The position numbers and the translations under genes were made by a program. The notes below the pieces were generated by a model that was given only the letters and a program-made list of their open reading frames with translations, searched no databases and was not told the DNA's origin. 42,603 nt of DNA, taken from NCBI GenBank assembly GCA_947311835.1, contig CAMZLV010000036.1, positions 1 through 42,603 on the forward strand, read 5' to 3'. This stretch comes from an uncultured Lutibacter sp. Lineage in GTDB: Bacteria; Bacteroidota; Bacteroidia; Flavobacteriales; Flavobacteriaceae. Shown piece after piece: positions 18,821 to 27,683 of this stretch (position 1 is its first letter; each line of letters starts with the position of its first letter).

Positions 18821-20036
18821 TACAAATTAGTAAATCTTCAAGGTGATTAATCTCTACGTGATCCATTATTACAACCTTGTACCATTTATTATTACCATCA
18901 TGAGTTTCAGGAACTAAATCAAATTTTTCTTCTATTTTTTTTGATATTTTTTCCGATTTCATTGTAACAATATTCATCTTCGGATGACGGTAATAGTCAA
19001 TTCCCATTTCATCTAAATGCTCACAAAACCAGTTTGTACGCATTAATAAAATATTAATTTTTTCAAACCAACGATGTGGACCATAACTAAATAAAATCAT
19101 CCAAACAGCTAAAGCATTTGCTCCAGAACGGCTTCCGCAAAGCGTTAAATCCATTCCGTTTACATATTGTGCTTCTTTGGTTAGTACATTATTAATTAAC
19201 CCTTTTCTTGATAAGAAAACTCCAGTTCCATAAGGTGCTTGTAACATTTTATGCGCATCAATAGTTATAGAGTCTATGTGTGGATTGCTAAAATCAATAG
19301 CTTGGCGCTCTTTGTTAAACGGATAAATAAATCCGCCGAAAGCACCATCAATATGAATTTTAAATTTCACTTCTAAATCAGACAAAACCTCAGCAAAAAG
19401 ATCAGGATCATCAACCGATCCAAACATAGTAGTTGCCATGTTTGAAACAACAATAAAATACTTTTTCCCGTTGGTTTTAGCAATTTCAATATGATTTTTC
19501 AGTACAGTTTTATCTATTAATCTTGTTTCAAAATCAACAGGAATACTAATATTAGGAATACCAAGTAAATTTGAACCTTTAGGAATTGAATAATGCGTAT
19601 CTTCTGATGAAATTATGGCAATTTCATCAAATGAAGCATTGTATGTGTTTTTAAAATAATTTCTATAAACCCAAAGTGCTTGAATATTAGCTTCAGTTCC
19701 TCCTGTAGCAATATAACCATCAAATTCGTTTGGTTTGGAGTTGAAAATATCAACAGCAAGTACATTTAAAACTTCCTTTTCTAACTCATGTGTTCCGCTA
19801 AAAGCGTGTTCTGAATCGCCAACAGTATGGCATCCAATATGATTTGGATTAGCAACAAATGCTTTTAATAATGGCGCATCTTTTAAAAAATGAGCATTGT
19901 CATAAAATACATTACCATCTAGTTTTGAAGCAGGATATCCTAATGAAATATCTGTAGAAAAATCTACGTTATTTTGTACGGCTTCATTTATTTTTTGTGC
20001 TAATTTTTCTGATGAATATTTTTTCCAAAACTGCAT
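18783..20036 (-). CDS. PLP-dependent group II amino-acid decarboxylase (histidine decarboxylase-like)
   Basis: 417 residues with the group II decarboxylase pattern: TGGTEANIQALW (PLP phosphate region), SEDTHYSIPKG (stacking His), HIDGAFGGF (Asp230, PLP N1) and TIDAHKMLQAP (Lys263, Schiff-base lysine). It is closest in feel to the pyridoxal-dependent histidine-decarboxylase-like enzymes found throughout Flavobacteriaceae. The amino-acid substrate (His, Asp, Glu or aromatic) cannot be read from the sequence. Cytoplasmic, single-gene unit. A TAATTTTG box (20060 to 20053 on its strand) would give a ~13-nt leader. Its 3' end overlaps lspA by 38 nt with no terminator visible between the two. Confidence 0.87.
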   Translation of the reverse strand: MQFWKKYSSEKLAQKINEAVQNNVDFSTDISLGYPASKLDGNVFYDNAHFLKDAPLLKAFVANPNHIGCHTVGDSEHAFSGTHELEKEVLNVLAVDIFNSKPNEFDGYIATGGTEANIQALWVYRNYFKNTYNASFDEIAIISSEDTHYSIPKGSNLLGIPNISIPVDFETRLIDKTVLKNHIEIAKTNGKKYFIVVSNMATTMFGSVDDPDLFAEVLSDLEVKFKIHIDGAFGGFIYPFNKERQAIDFSNPHIDSITIDAHKMLQAPYGTGVFLSRKGLINNVLTKEAQYVNGMDLTLCGSRSGANALAVWMILFSYGPHRWFEKINILLMRTNWFCEHLDEMGIDYYRHPKMNIVTMKSEKISKKIEEKFDLVPETHDGNNKWYKVVIMDHVEINHLEDLLICIKKYWKEEQLVY

Positions 20037-20052
20037 AATCTTCTTTTTTTTG

Positions 20053-20060
20053 CAAAATTA
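20053..20060 (-). promoter_or_regulatory. -7 box for the decarboxylase gene
   Basis: TAATTTTG on the minus strand, 17 nt before the ATG. It fits TAnnTTTG; the -33 part is weak. Confidence 0.5.
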
Positions 20061-20229
20061 ACACTTCTATTTGTATGAAAGGTTGTTTTTTTATAAATCT
20101 ACACGAGTTAAATAAAAAACAACCTTTAAAGTCTAGTAGCGAAAACCGTACAACATCTTTTGTAGAACAACAATGTTAAATATCAGTAAAAAAACGGATC
20201 GTTACACTAATTTTATATAAATTCGTTGT

Positions 20230-22023
20230 ATGCAAAATATTTCTTTAGTTATACAGATTAAAACACTTCCTACAAGTCCAGGAGTATATCAGTATTATGA
20301 TAAAGATGAGGTTATTTTATATGTAGGAAAAGCCAAAAATTTAAAAAAACGAGTCGCATCTTATTTTAATAAAAACCATGAAAATGGTAAAACACGTGTA
20401 CTTGTTAAAAAAATAGTTAGTATTAAGCACATTGTTGTTGATACAGAAACGGATGCGTTGTTACTTGAAAATAATTTGATAAAAAAGTACCAACCAAGAT
20501 ACAATGTAATGCTAAAGGATGATAAAACATATCCTTTTATTTGCATTAAAAAAGAACGCTTTCCACGTATTTTTTTAACACGAAGAGTTATAAAAGATGG
20601 TTCAGAATATTTTGGACCTTATACCTCTGTTAGAACTGCAAGAGCCTTGCTTGATTTGATAAAAGAATTGTACCAACTACGAACGTGCAATTTTTTTTTA
20701 AGTGAAAAGAATATAGAAAACAATAAATACAAAAAGTGTTTAGAATATCATATTGGTAATTGTAAAGCGCCTTGTGAAGGACTTCAAACAGCAGAAAATT
20801 ATAGCGATGATATCAGTGCAATACGCCAAATAATTAAAGGCGATTTTAAAGAAGCACTACAAACATTTAAACAACTTATGCTTTTTTATGCTGATAAAAT
20901 GGAGTACGAAGAAGCTCAAAAAATAAAAGATAAAATAGACAATTTAGCAAATTATCAAGTAAAATCAACTGTTGTAAATCCATCAATAACCAATGTTGAT
21001 GTGTTTTCTATTATTTCAGATGAAAGTTATGGCTACGTAAATTTTTTTAAGATAATGAATGGATCTATTGTTCAATCACATACATCAGAAATAAAAAAGA
21101 AATTAGACGAAACTGACAAACAACTATTAGAATTAGCAATTGTAGAAATTCGCCAACGATTTCAATCGCAATCAAAAGAAATATATGTGCCTTTTAAGGT
21201 TGATTTGGGAGATAAACTGAAGATTGTAATTCCAAAATTAGGCGATAAAAAACGGATAGTAGATCTTTCGCTTCGCAATGCAAAATATTATAGACAAGAG
21301 CAGTTTAAACAGATAAAAATTGTAGATCCAGATAGACATATCAAAAGGATTATGACTCAGATGAAGAGAGACTTGCGCTTGGCTTCAGAACCTAGACATA
21401 TTGAGTGTTTTGACAACTCAAATATTCAAGGCACGAATCCAGTTGCAGCATGTGTGGTTTTTAAAAATGGTAAACCAAGTAAGAAAGAGTATCGACATTT
21501 TAATATAAAAACTGTTGAAGGTCCTGATGATTTTGCATCTATGGAAGAGGTTGTTTATAGACGATATAAACGATTGTTAGACGAAAAACAGCCATTACCT
21601 CAATTAATCGTTATAGATGGAGGAAAAGGGCAATTATCATCAGCATTAAAGAGTTTAGACAACTTAGGTTTGCGACATAAAATTGCAATTATTGGTATTG
21701 CCAAACGTTTGGAAGAAATATATTATCCAAATGATCCAATTCCGTTATATTTAGATAAAAAATCTGAATCGCTAAAAATAATTCAACAATTGCGAAATGA
21801 AGCACATCGTTTTGGAATAACACATCATAGAAACAAACGAAGTAAAGCGGCAATTCATACCGAATTAGAAGAAATAGAAGGAATAGGAAAGCAAACAATT
21901 GTTACATTATTGCAACATTTTCGTTCTACTAAAAGAGTTATTGCTGCTACAAAAGAAGAATTGGTTGAAATTATTGGACAATCTCGCGCAACTAAATTGT
22001 ATAATTATTATCATACTAAGTAA
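20230..22023 (+). CDS. uvrC: Excinuclease ABC subunit C
   Basis: 597 residues, the nuclease that makes both incisions in UvrABC nucleotide excision repair. The GIY-YIG nuclease is at the N-terminus (SPGVYQYYDKDEVILYVGKAKNLKKRVASYF region), a UVR/UvrB-binding segment is at ~215-240 (MEYEEAQKIKDKIDNL), an RNase H-like 3' nuclease follows (IECFDNSNIQGT, LIVIDGGKGQL), and a helix-hairpin-helix is at the end (LEEIEGIGKQTIVTLLQHF). Length is normal. A TAAATTCG box (20218-20225, one mismatch to TAnnTTTG) lies 4 nt before the ATG, so if it is used the mRNA would be leaderless. The 193-nt gap to the divergent decarboxylase gene holds only the promoters. The patatin gene follows after 56 nt. Confidence 0.97.
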   Translation: MQNISLVIQIKTLPTSPGVYQYYDKDEVILYVGKAKNLKKRVASYFNKNHENGKTRVLVKKIVSIKHIVVDTETDALLLENNLIKKYQPRYNVMLKDDKTYPFICIKKERFPRIFLTRRVIKDGSEYFGPYTSVRTARALLDLIKELYQLRTCNFFLSEKNIENNKYKKCLEYHIGNCKAPCEGLQTAENYSDDISAIRQIIKGDFKEALQTFKQLMLFYADKMEYEEAQKIKDKIDNLANYQVKSTVVNPSITNVDVFSIISDESYGYVNFFKIMNGSIVQSHTSEIKKKLDETDKQLLELAIVEIRQRFQSQSKEIYVPFKVDLGDKLKIVIPKLGDKKRIVDLSLRNAKYYRQEQFKQIKIVDPDRHIKRIMTQMKRDLRLASEPRHIECFDNSNIQGTNPVAACVVFKNGKPSKKEYRHFNIKTVEGPDDFASMEEVVYRRYKRLLDEKQPLPQLIVIDGGKGQLSSALKSLDNLGLRHKIAIIGIAKRLEEIYYPNDPIPLYLDKKSESLKIIQQLRNEAHRFGITHHRNKRSKAAIHTELEEIEGIGKQTIVTLLQHFRSTKRVIAATKEELVEIIGQSRATKLYNYYHTK

Positions 22024-22079
22024 GATAAATATAATATAAAAGAATAGCCATATCATCTAAATAAAAAGATTAAAACGAA

Positions 22080-24287
22080 ATGAATAAATTGCTAACTATT
22101 TTATTGTTTTTAACTGTTTTTTCAGTTTTTTCACAAGAACAAAGACCTATAAAAAAAGATTTGAAAGTTGGCTTGGTACTTTCAGGAGGAGGAGCCAAAG
22201 GTTTTGCACATATTGGTATTTTAAAAAAATTAGAACAAGCAGGAGTAAGAGTAGATTATATTGGAGGCACGAGTATGGGCGCAATTATTGGCGCTATGTA
22301 TGCCTCAGGATATAGCGCTGTTGAAATAGATTCACTTATAAGAAAGTTGGATTTTTATAAGATCATGCAAGATAATATTCCTAGAAAGTCAAAACCTTTT
22401 TATGAGAAAAAAAGTGGTGAAAAATATGCACTTACATTTCCTGTAACCAATGGTACAGTTGGTCTGCCAAAAGCAATATCTAAAGGACAAAATATATTAA
22501 ACCTAACTTCAGAACTCCTTCGTCATGTTGATACAATAACTGATTTTAAAAAACTTCCAATTCCGTTTTTTTGTATTGCAACTGATATTGAAAATGGTGA
22601 TGAGGTGATTTTAGATAAAGGTTTTTTGCCAAAAGCAGTTCAAGCAAGTGGCGCTTTTCCTACGCTTTTAGAACCTGTTGAAATAAATGGACGCTTATTG
22701 ATAGATGGAGGCGTTGTAAATAATTTTCCAGTAGAATTGGTAAAAAAAATGGGTGCCGATATTATTATTGGAGTAGATTTAAGAGAAAATTATGATGATA
22801 GAGAAGGCTTAGATTCGGCTGTTAAAATAATCAATCAAATTATAAGTTTTCAAATGTATGAACATTATGATGATAAAATAAAACAAACAAATGTTTATAT
22901 TAGACCAAATATTAAAGGTTATCAAGTAACTAGTTTTGATAAACTTGATGAAATTGTTAAAATAGGAGAAGATTCAGGAATTGAATACTATGAACGGTTT
23001 TTAGAAATAGCCAAACAACAAACTGTGAAAAGAAAACCTTTTAAAAGAAAAGAAATAGCAAAAGAATTTACTATTAAAGCAATAGATATTCAAGGGAATA
23101 GAGATTATACACGAACCTATGTAAAAGGAAAAATGAAGATTAATAATGGAGATAAAATTAGTTATGCTGATTTGTCTGAAGGAATAAATAACCTTTCTGC
23201 AACAGGAAATTTTTCTAGCATACAGTATGAAGTAGAAGATGTATTTAATTCTGATGAAAGTATTATTCGTTTAAAGTTAAAACAAAATGATATTACTACA
23301 TATGTAAAACTTTCACCACATTATGACAATCTTTATAAAACAGGTGTGTTAGCGAATGTAACCTCTAAGCATGTTTTTACGAAAAATGATGTGTTTTCAG
23401 CAGATTTAATTTTAGGTGATAATCTTCGTTATAATTTAGATTATTTTATTGATAACGGTTCTTATTGGAGTTTTGGATTAAAATCAAGATACAACAATTT
23501 TAATTCAGATGTTCATATTGATGGACTTAATATAAACGAAGTAAATTTAAATTATATTGATTTCACAAATCAACTGTACTTTCAAACAGTTTTTAATAGG
23601 AAATTTGCTTTAGGTGTAGGTGCAGAGTACAAGCGAATCAATGCATATACCAAAACACTAATTACCAATGCTAATGATGGGAAAACATATTTTGATAAAA
23701 CAGATTATTACAACGCAATTTCTTATATACAATTTGATACGTATGACAAAAAATATTTTCAAAAAGAAGGAGCGCTCATAGATATTGATTTTAGATGGTA
23801 TCTATTTTCATCTGATTATAATAACAATTTTAACACCTTTTCTCAGCTAAGAGGTAAATTAGGTTACGCACACACTTTTTTCGATAAATTAACAACGCAT
23901 TTTACCTCAGAAGCAGGTATTACGATAGGAGTGAACAATAATTTTGTGCTAGATTATCATTTAGGAGGATATGGTGAAAATTACATCAACACTTTTATAC
24001 CATTTTACGGCTATAAATTTGCTGAATTAACAAGTAGTTCTTTTTTAAAATCTACTATAAAATTGCGATACGAAGTCTTAACAAACCATTATTTAATGTC
24101 CAATTTAAGTGTAGCACGAAACGATGCTAATTTATTTAATAACGGACAAATTTTTGAAAATACTAAATTCGGATATGGTGTTGGCTACGGATTCGATTCT
24201 TTTCTTGGTCCTATAGAACTCAATTATACGCATTCTCCAGACACCAAAAATAGTTTTTGGTATTTTAATTTAGGGTATTGGTTTTAA
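22080..24287 (+). CDS. Patatin-like phospholipase with POTRA and beta-barrel (PlpD-like)
   Basis: 735 residues with a signal peptide (MNKLLTILLFLTVFSVFSQ). The patatin domain has the oxyanion motif SGGGAKGFAH, nucleophile elbow GGTSMGA (Ser65) and catalytic DGG at residue ~209 (LLIDGGVVNNFP). A POTRA-like segment follows at ~350-420 (FTIKAIDIQGNRDYTR), then a BamA/Omp85-type beta-barrel to the C-terminus, which ends in aromatic strand residues (SFWYFNLGYWF). This is the type V-d (PlpD) autotransporter arrangement, so the lipase may be displayed at or passed through the outer membrane. In Bacteroidetes this protein is common; its substrate is unknown. No promoter is evident in the 56 nt after uvrC, so it may be co-transcribed. 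A strong bidirectional terminator follows. Confidence 0.9.
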   Translation: MNKLLTILLFLTVFSVFSQEQRPIKKDLKVGLVLSGGGAKGFAHIGILKKLEQAGVRVDYIGGTSMGAIIGAMYASGYSAVEIDSLIRKLDFYKIMQDNIPRKSKPFYEKKSGEKYALTFPVTNGTVGLPKAISKGQNILNLTSELLRHVDTITDFKKLPIPFFCIATDIENGDEVILDKGFLPKAVQASGAFPTLLEPVEINGRLLIDGGVVNNFPVELVKKMGADIIIGVDLRENYDDREGLDSAVKIINQIISFQMYEHYDDKIKQTNVYIRPNIKGYQVTSFDKLDEIVKIGEDSGIEYYERFLEIAKQQTVKRKPFKRKEIAKEFTIKAIDIQGNRDYTRTYVKGKMKINNGDKISYADLSEGINNLSATGNFSSIQYEVEDVFNSDESIIRLKLKQNDITTYVKLSPHYDNLYKTGVLANVTSKHVFTKNDVFSADLILGDNLRYNLDYFIDNGSYWSFGLKSRYNNFNSDVHIDGLNINEVNLNYIDFTNQLYFQTVFNRKFALGVGAEYKRINAYTKTLITNANDGKTYFDKTDYYNAISYIQFDTYDKKYFQKEGALIDIDFRWYLFSSDYNNNFNTFSQLRGKLGYAHTFFDKLTTHFTSEAGITIGVNNNFVLDYHLGGYGENYINTFIPFYGYKFAELTSSSFLKSTIKLRYEVLTNHYLMSNLSVARNDANLFNNGQIFENTKFGYGVGYGFDSFLGPIELNYTHSPDTKNSFWYFNLGYWF

Positions 24288-24290
24288 TAA

Positions 24291-24323
24291 AAAAATCCCA
24301 ATTGCATCGCAATTGGGATTTTT
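24291..24323. terminator. Bidirectional intrinsic terminator
   Basis: A perfect 15-bp stem (AAAAATCCCAATTGC, 24291-24305, with 24309-24323) closes on an ATC loop. A-runs on the left and T-runs on the right give U-tracts on both strands. It sits between the convergent patatin and RNase G genes. Confidence 0.9.
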
Positions 24324-24347
24324 ACTTCTTTGATATTGTGTAATGCC

Positions 24348-25883
24348 TTACTCTTTATCTTTTTGTCTAACAAAACGATATTGTAAGTATTGGTAAGCAT
24401 CACGAGGCAAAATTTTGATCCACTTTTTGTACTTTAAAAACCATCTAAACTGTATAGATGGATAACCTTGTTTAAGGTATGCTGCTATAAAAGGGTGCGC
24501 ATTTAAAGTCACCTTTTTATAATTTTTATAACTCACTATTTTATCTAGTTCGTTTTCAATTTTTTCAATCAATACTATTGGCGCTTCTACTTCTCCGTTT
24601 TTGCTTGGGTTTGGCTCTCTTGTTTTAATAACCATTTCTGGTCGTACTCTTTGTCGAGTTATTTGAACCAATCCAAATTTACTTGGAGGTAAAATTTTGT
24701 GCTTTGTACGATCAAAAGCCATTTCTTTTCTAAGATGATCATAGAGTTTTTGTCTATCTTCAGCCTTATGCATATCTATAAAATCAACAACTATAATTCC
24801 TCCCATATCACGCAATTGTAATTGACGAGCAACTTCTGTAGCTGAAATCATATTTACTTCAAGGGCAGTGTCCGACTGCGATTTAGCTTTGTTAGAACGA
24901 TTACCGCTATTTACATCAATTACATGTAATGCTTCGGTATGTTCAATTACTAAATAAGCTCCTTTGCTTATAGAAACAGTTCTTCCAAATGATGTTTTTA
25001 TTTGGCGTTCTATTCCATACTTTTCAAAAATAGGAATAGCTGATTTATGAACTTTTACAATTGATTCTTTTTCTGGCGCTATTTCTCTGATATAATCTTT
25101 TATTTCTTCGGCTAGCGCTATATCATCAACAATAATATTGGTGAATGAATCATTAAATACATCTCTTAGTATTGATGATGCTCTGTTTAATTCACTTAAA
25201 ACTTTTGTAGGTGTTTTTGAGTGCTTTATTTGTTTGCACATAGACACCCATCTTTCTAATGAATTTTGTAAATCTCGATCTAAATCTGCTACTTTTTTGT
25301 TTTGAGCAACAGTTCTTACAATAACTCCAAAATTCTTAGGTTTAATGCTTTTCATTAAACGTTTTAGTCTATCTTTTTCTTTTGGATCATCAATTTTTTG
25401 TGATACAGAAATTCGATTAGAAAAAGGAACTAAAACTAAATATCTACCAGCAATTGAAAGCTCGGCATTTAGGCGAGGTCCTTTGGTAGATATTGGTTCT
25501 TTTACAATTTGAACCAATAAATCTTGTCCTGTTTTAAGTACATCATTAATATTTCCATTTTTGTCAATATCTTTTTCAAATTGGAAATTTTTTAAAGTGA
25601 AATCTTTTTGTTTGCCTGTGTTTACTCCTTTAATGAATTTTGATAAAGATAACAATTGTACACCTAAATCATGATAATGTAAAAAGCCGTCTTTTTGATA
25701 GCCAACATTTACAAATGCAGCGTTTAATCCATTTAGTGTTTTTCCTATTTTAGCAAGAAAAACATCTCCAACGGATATTTTATTATCGTTTGTTTCCTTA
25801 TTTAATTCAATAAGTTTACCATCCTTTAATAAGGCAAAATCAATATCAGAGGAACCGGATCTTATTATGAGTTCTGTTTTCAC
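24348..25883 (-). CDS. rng: Ribonuclease E/G family endoribonuclease
   Basis: 511 residues. The RNase G/E core is evident: N-terminal S1-like segment (VGDVFLAKIGKTLNGLNAAFVNVG, FLHYHDL), RNase H-like part and DNase I-like part with both catalytic Asp motifs (VIDVNSGNRS and VVDFIDMH). It cuts single-stranded RNA during rRNA maturation and mRNA decay. The Cys pair of the E. coli zinc-link is absent: the corresponding region reads KTREPNPSKNGE, so dimerisation or tetramerisation must be held differently. There is no long C-terminal scaffold as in RNase E. The 152-nt gap before it on its own strand holds the terminator of the small basic gene and a dyad at 25946. No perfect TAnnTTTG box was seen. 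Confidence 0.94.
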   Translation of the reverse strand: MKTELIIRSGSSDIDFALLKDGKLIELNKETNDNKISVGDVFLAKIGKTLNGLNAAFVNVGYQKDGFLHYHDLGVQLLSLSKFIKGVNTGKQKDFTLKNFQFEKDIDKNGNINDVLKTGQDLLVQIVKEPISTKGPRLNAELSIAGRYLVLVPFSNRISVSQKIDDPKEKDRLKRLMKSIKPKNFGVIVRTVAQNKKVADLDRDLQNSLERWVSMCKQIKHSKTPTKVLSELNRASSILRDVFNDSFTNIIVDDIALAEEIKDYIREIAPEKESIVKVHKSAIPIFEKYGIERQIKTSFGRTVSISKGAYLVIEHTEALHVIDVNSGNRSNKAKSQSDTALEVNMISATEVARQLQLRDMGGIIVVDFIDMHKAEDRQKLYDHLRKEMAFDRTKHKILPPSKFGLVQITRQRVRPEMVIKTREPNPSKNGEVEAPIVLIEKIENELDKIVSYKNYKKVTLNAHPFIAAYLKQGYPSIQFRWFLKYKKWIKILPRDAYQYLQYRFVRQKDKE

Positions 25884-25945
25884 TCTGAATTTGTTTTAAA
25901 TTTACACAACTTTAATAAAGTCATATAAATTGGTTAATAATTTTC

Positions 25946-25961
25946 ACAGGTTTTAACCTGT
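25946..25961. promoter_or_regulatory. Dyad upstream of rng
   Basis: ACAGGTT and AACCTGT flank a TT spacer, giving a perfect 7+7 inverted repeat about 63 nt before the rng start on its strand. It could be an operator or RNA hairpin. No regulator is recognised for it. Confidence 0.25.
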
Positions 25962-26014
25962 AGAAATCATACAATTAAGTATAATTTCATTTTCAAAGAA
26001 CGTTTGTTTTTTTT

Positions 26015-26049
26015 AAAAGAAAAAGTAAGATAATCTTACTTTTTCTTTT
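26015..26049 (-). terminator. Terminator overlapping the end of the 30-residue basic gene
   Basis: A perfect 16-bp stem (26015-26030 with 26034-26049) around a 3-nt loop. On the minus strand the right arm ends in TTTTTCTTTT and A-rich sequence follows. The stop codon of the basic gene (26036-26038) lies within the stem, so the lysine codons at its C-terminus also build the terminator. Confidence 0.7.
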
Positions 26050-26128
26050 TGTGTCTGTTAGCTCTTGCTCTCTTTTTTCGCTTGTGCGTTGAGATTTTAG
26101 CTCTTTTTCTTTTTTTACCGCTTGGCAT
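26036..26128 (-). CDS. 30-residue highly basic conserved protein
   Basis: On the minus strand ATG at 26128 opens a 30-codon frame: MPSGKKRKRAKISTHKR, then KKRARANRHKKKK. About 20 of 30 residues are Lys, Arg or His, with no acidic residue. Nearly identical tiny proteins next to hup and rng are, from memory, conserved across Bacteroidetes. The charge and size suggest an RNA- or ribosome-binding protein, possibly a small ribosomal protein; I cannot say which. It starts 33 nt after the hup stop with no promoter between, so it is probably expressed from the strong hup promoter. Its last codons form a terminator stem. Although short, the frame, context and extreme composition argue for a real gene. 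Confidence 0.75.
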   Translation of the reverse strand: MPSGKKRKRAKISTHKRKKRARANRHKKKK

Positions 26129-26161
26129 AATTAATAAGTGTTTTTAATGGTTATGCTGTAA

Positions 26162-26452
26162 TTATTTAACAGCTACTTTTTTCTTTACTCCTTCAACAAA
26201 AACCTTTGCAGGTTTAAATGCTGGAATATTGTGCGCAGGAATTTTGATAGTCGTATTTTTAGAAATGTTTCTTCCAGTTTTTTCAGCTCTCTTCTTGATG
26301 ATAAAACTCCCGAATCCTCTCAAATATACATTTTCTCCACTCTCTAAAGCGTTTTTCACATTTTCCATAAATGCTTCAACAGTTGCTAATACGTCTCCTT
26401 TTTCAATGCCAGATTTTTCCGAAATACTTGATACAATTTCTGCTTTTGTCAT
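26162..26452 (-). CDS. hup: DNA-binding protein HU
   Basis: 96 residues, normal for HU/IHF. N-terminal dimerisation helices (MTKAEIVSSISEKSG, VEAFMENVKNAL), the beta-arm start (VYLRGFGSFIIKKRAEKTGRN) and the HU-type arm tip (IKIPAHNIPAFKPAKVF) are all present. It bends and compacts chromosomal DNA as a dimer. The C-terminus has an extra KKKVAVK tail. It has the best promoter in the window (TTTG, 19-nt spacer, TATATTTG) and appears to be followed in the operon by the 30-residue basic gene. Confidence 0.95.
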   Translation of the reverse strand: MTKAEIVSSISEKSGIEKGDVLATVEAFMENVKNALESGENVYLRGFGSFIIKKRAEKTGRNISKNTTIKIPAHNIPAFKPAKVFVEGVKKKVAVK

Positions 26453-26491
26453 TTTAATATGATTTTTTAGGGTTCTTAAAAATTAAGAGTG

Positions 26492-26522
26492 CAAATATAT
26501 GTATAATAAATTCAACTTCAAA
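26492..26522 (-). promoter_or_regulatory. hup promoter, near-perfect Bacteroidetes consensus
   Basis: On the minus strand TTTG (26522-26519), a 19-nt spacer and TATATTTG (26499-26492) match the -33 TTTG / -7 TAnnTTTG consensus of Bacteroidetes primary sigma factors. The start would be near 26488, giving a leader of ~36 nt. Confidence 0.75.
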
Positions 26523-26606
26523 AGGTTGAAAGGTTAAAATTTTAAAGTTAAAATCTATCATTAAAAGATTTTAAATTAATGTACTTTCGCGAAATACTTT
26601 TATAGA

Positions 26607-27677
26607 ATGATTTTTTCTAATACACTTATAAACTGGTATTTACATAACAAAAGAGATTTGCCATGGCGTAAAACGGTCAATCCTTATTATATATGGTTGT
26701 CAGAAATTATTTTACAACAAACAAGAGTTGATCAAGGTAAAGACTACTATTTTAAGTTTGTTGAGCGCTATCCAACAGTATATGATCTTGCGAAAGCGAC
26801 TGAAATTGATATATTGAATCTATGGCAAGGGTTAGGCTATTATTCTAGAGCACGAAACCTGCATTATTCAGCCAATTATATTGTAAATCAATTAAATGGT
26901 AATTTTCCATCTACTTATAATGATATTATCAAATTAAAAGGAGTTGGTGATTATACGGCTTCTGCAATTGCTTCAATTTGTTTTGGTGAGGTTACGGCAG
27001 TAGTAGATGGCAATGTATATAGAGTATTAGCGCGTTTTTTTGGTGTAAGTATTGCTATAAATTCATCCGAAGGAAAAAAATATTTTAAGAATTTGGCGCA
27101 AGAACTTATTGATAGTGATAAACCTGCAGCACATAACCAAGCTATTATGGAATTTGGTGCGCGTATGTGTAAGCCACAAAAACCTAATTGCGAAAAATGT
27201 CCTTTAAATGATAAGTGTGTTGCATTACAACAAAATCTAGTTAGTAGTTTACCTTATAAAGATAAAAAAGCAAAAATCAAAAAGCGCTATTTTAATTATT
27301 TAGTGCCTATTACACCAGATTTTTATACACTATTAATTAAAAGAGAAGGCAAAGGTATATGGCAAAATTTATATGAATTTCCTATAATAGTATCTGATAG
27401 CACTATTGATGAGGATGCTGTTTTAAATCATCCTATTTTTAAAAAATTATTTACTCAAAAAAGGTTAAGTATTCAACTTTTCAACAAACAAGAAATAGTT
27501 CACAAACTATCTCATCAACACTTATATACACGGTTTTGGATTGTAAAATTGCCAAAATGTGATAAATTTACAACTAAATGGAACTGTATTAGTGATTTTC
27601 CTGTACCAATATTAATACATAAATTTGTAGAAGATTTAGAGCAAACCGATTTTTTTAGTACTTTTGAATTAAAATAA
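26607..27677 (+). CDS. mutY: A/G-specific adenine DNA glycosylase
   Basis: 356 residues. It removes adenine opposite 8-oxoguanine. The helix-hairpin-helix (LKGVGDYTASAIASI) leads to the catalytic Asp (AVVDGNVYRV). The 4Fe-4S cluster loop is complete (MCKPQKPNCEKCPLNDKC: C-x6-C-x2-C-x5-C), and the NUDIX-like C-terminal domain that reads 8-oxoG is present (from ~residue 225, YLVPITPDFYTLLIKREG). A TACTTTCG box at 26582-26589 (one mismatch to TAnnTTTG) would give a ~14-nt leader. It is the first gene of a tight mutY-ssb-gldE-gldD-ctaA run, with ssb 6 nt downstream. Confidence 0.96.
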   Translation: MIFSNTLINWYLHNKRDLPWRKTVNPYYIWLSEIILQQTRVDQGKDYYFKFVERYPTVYDLAKATEIDILNLWQGLGYYSRARNLHYSANYIVNQLNGNFPSTYNDIIKLKGVGDYTASAIASICFGEVTAVVDGNVYRVLARFFGVSIAINSSEGKKYFKNLAQELIDSDKPAAHNQAIMEFGARMCKPQKPNCEKCPLNDKCVALQQNLVSSLPYKDKKAKIKKRYFNYLVPITPDFYTLLIKREGKGIWQNLYEFPIIVSDSTIDEDAVLNHPIFKKLFTQKRLSIQLFNKQEIVHKLSHQHLYTRFWIVKLPKCDKFTTKWNCISDFPVPILIHKFVEDLEQTDFFSTFELK

Positions 27678-27683
27678 TAAATT

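Noticed and set aside
20101..20229. Regulatory RNA in the uvrC-decarboxylase gap
   Set aside because: No stable stem or terminator was seen; only promoter-like AT-rich sequence.
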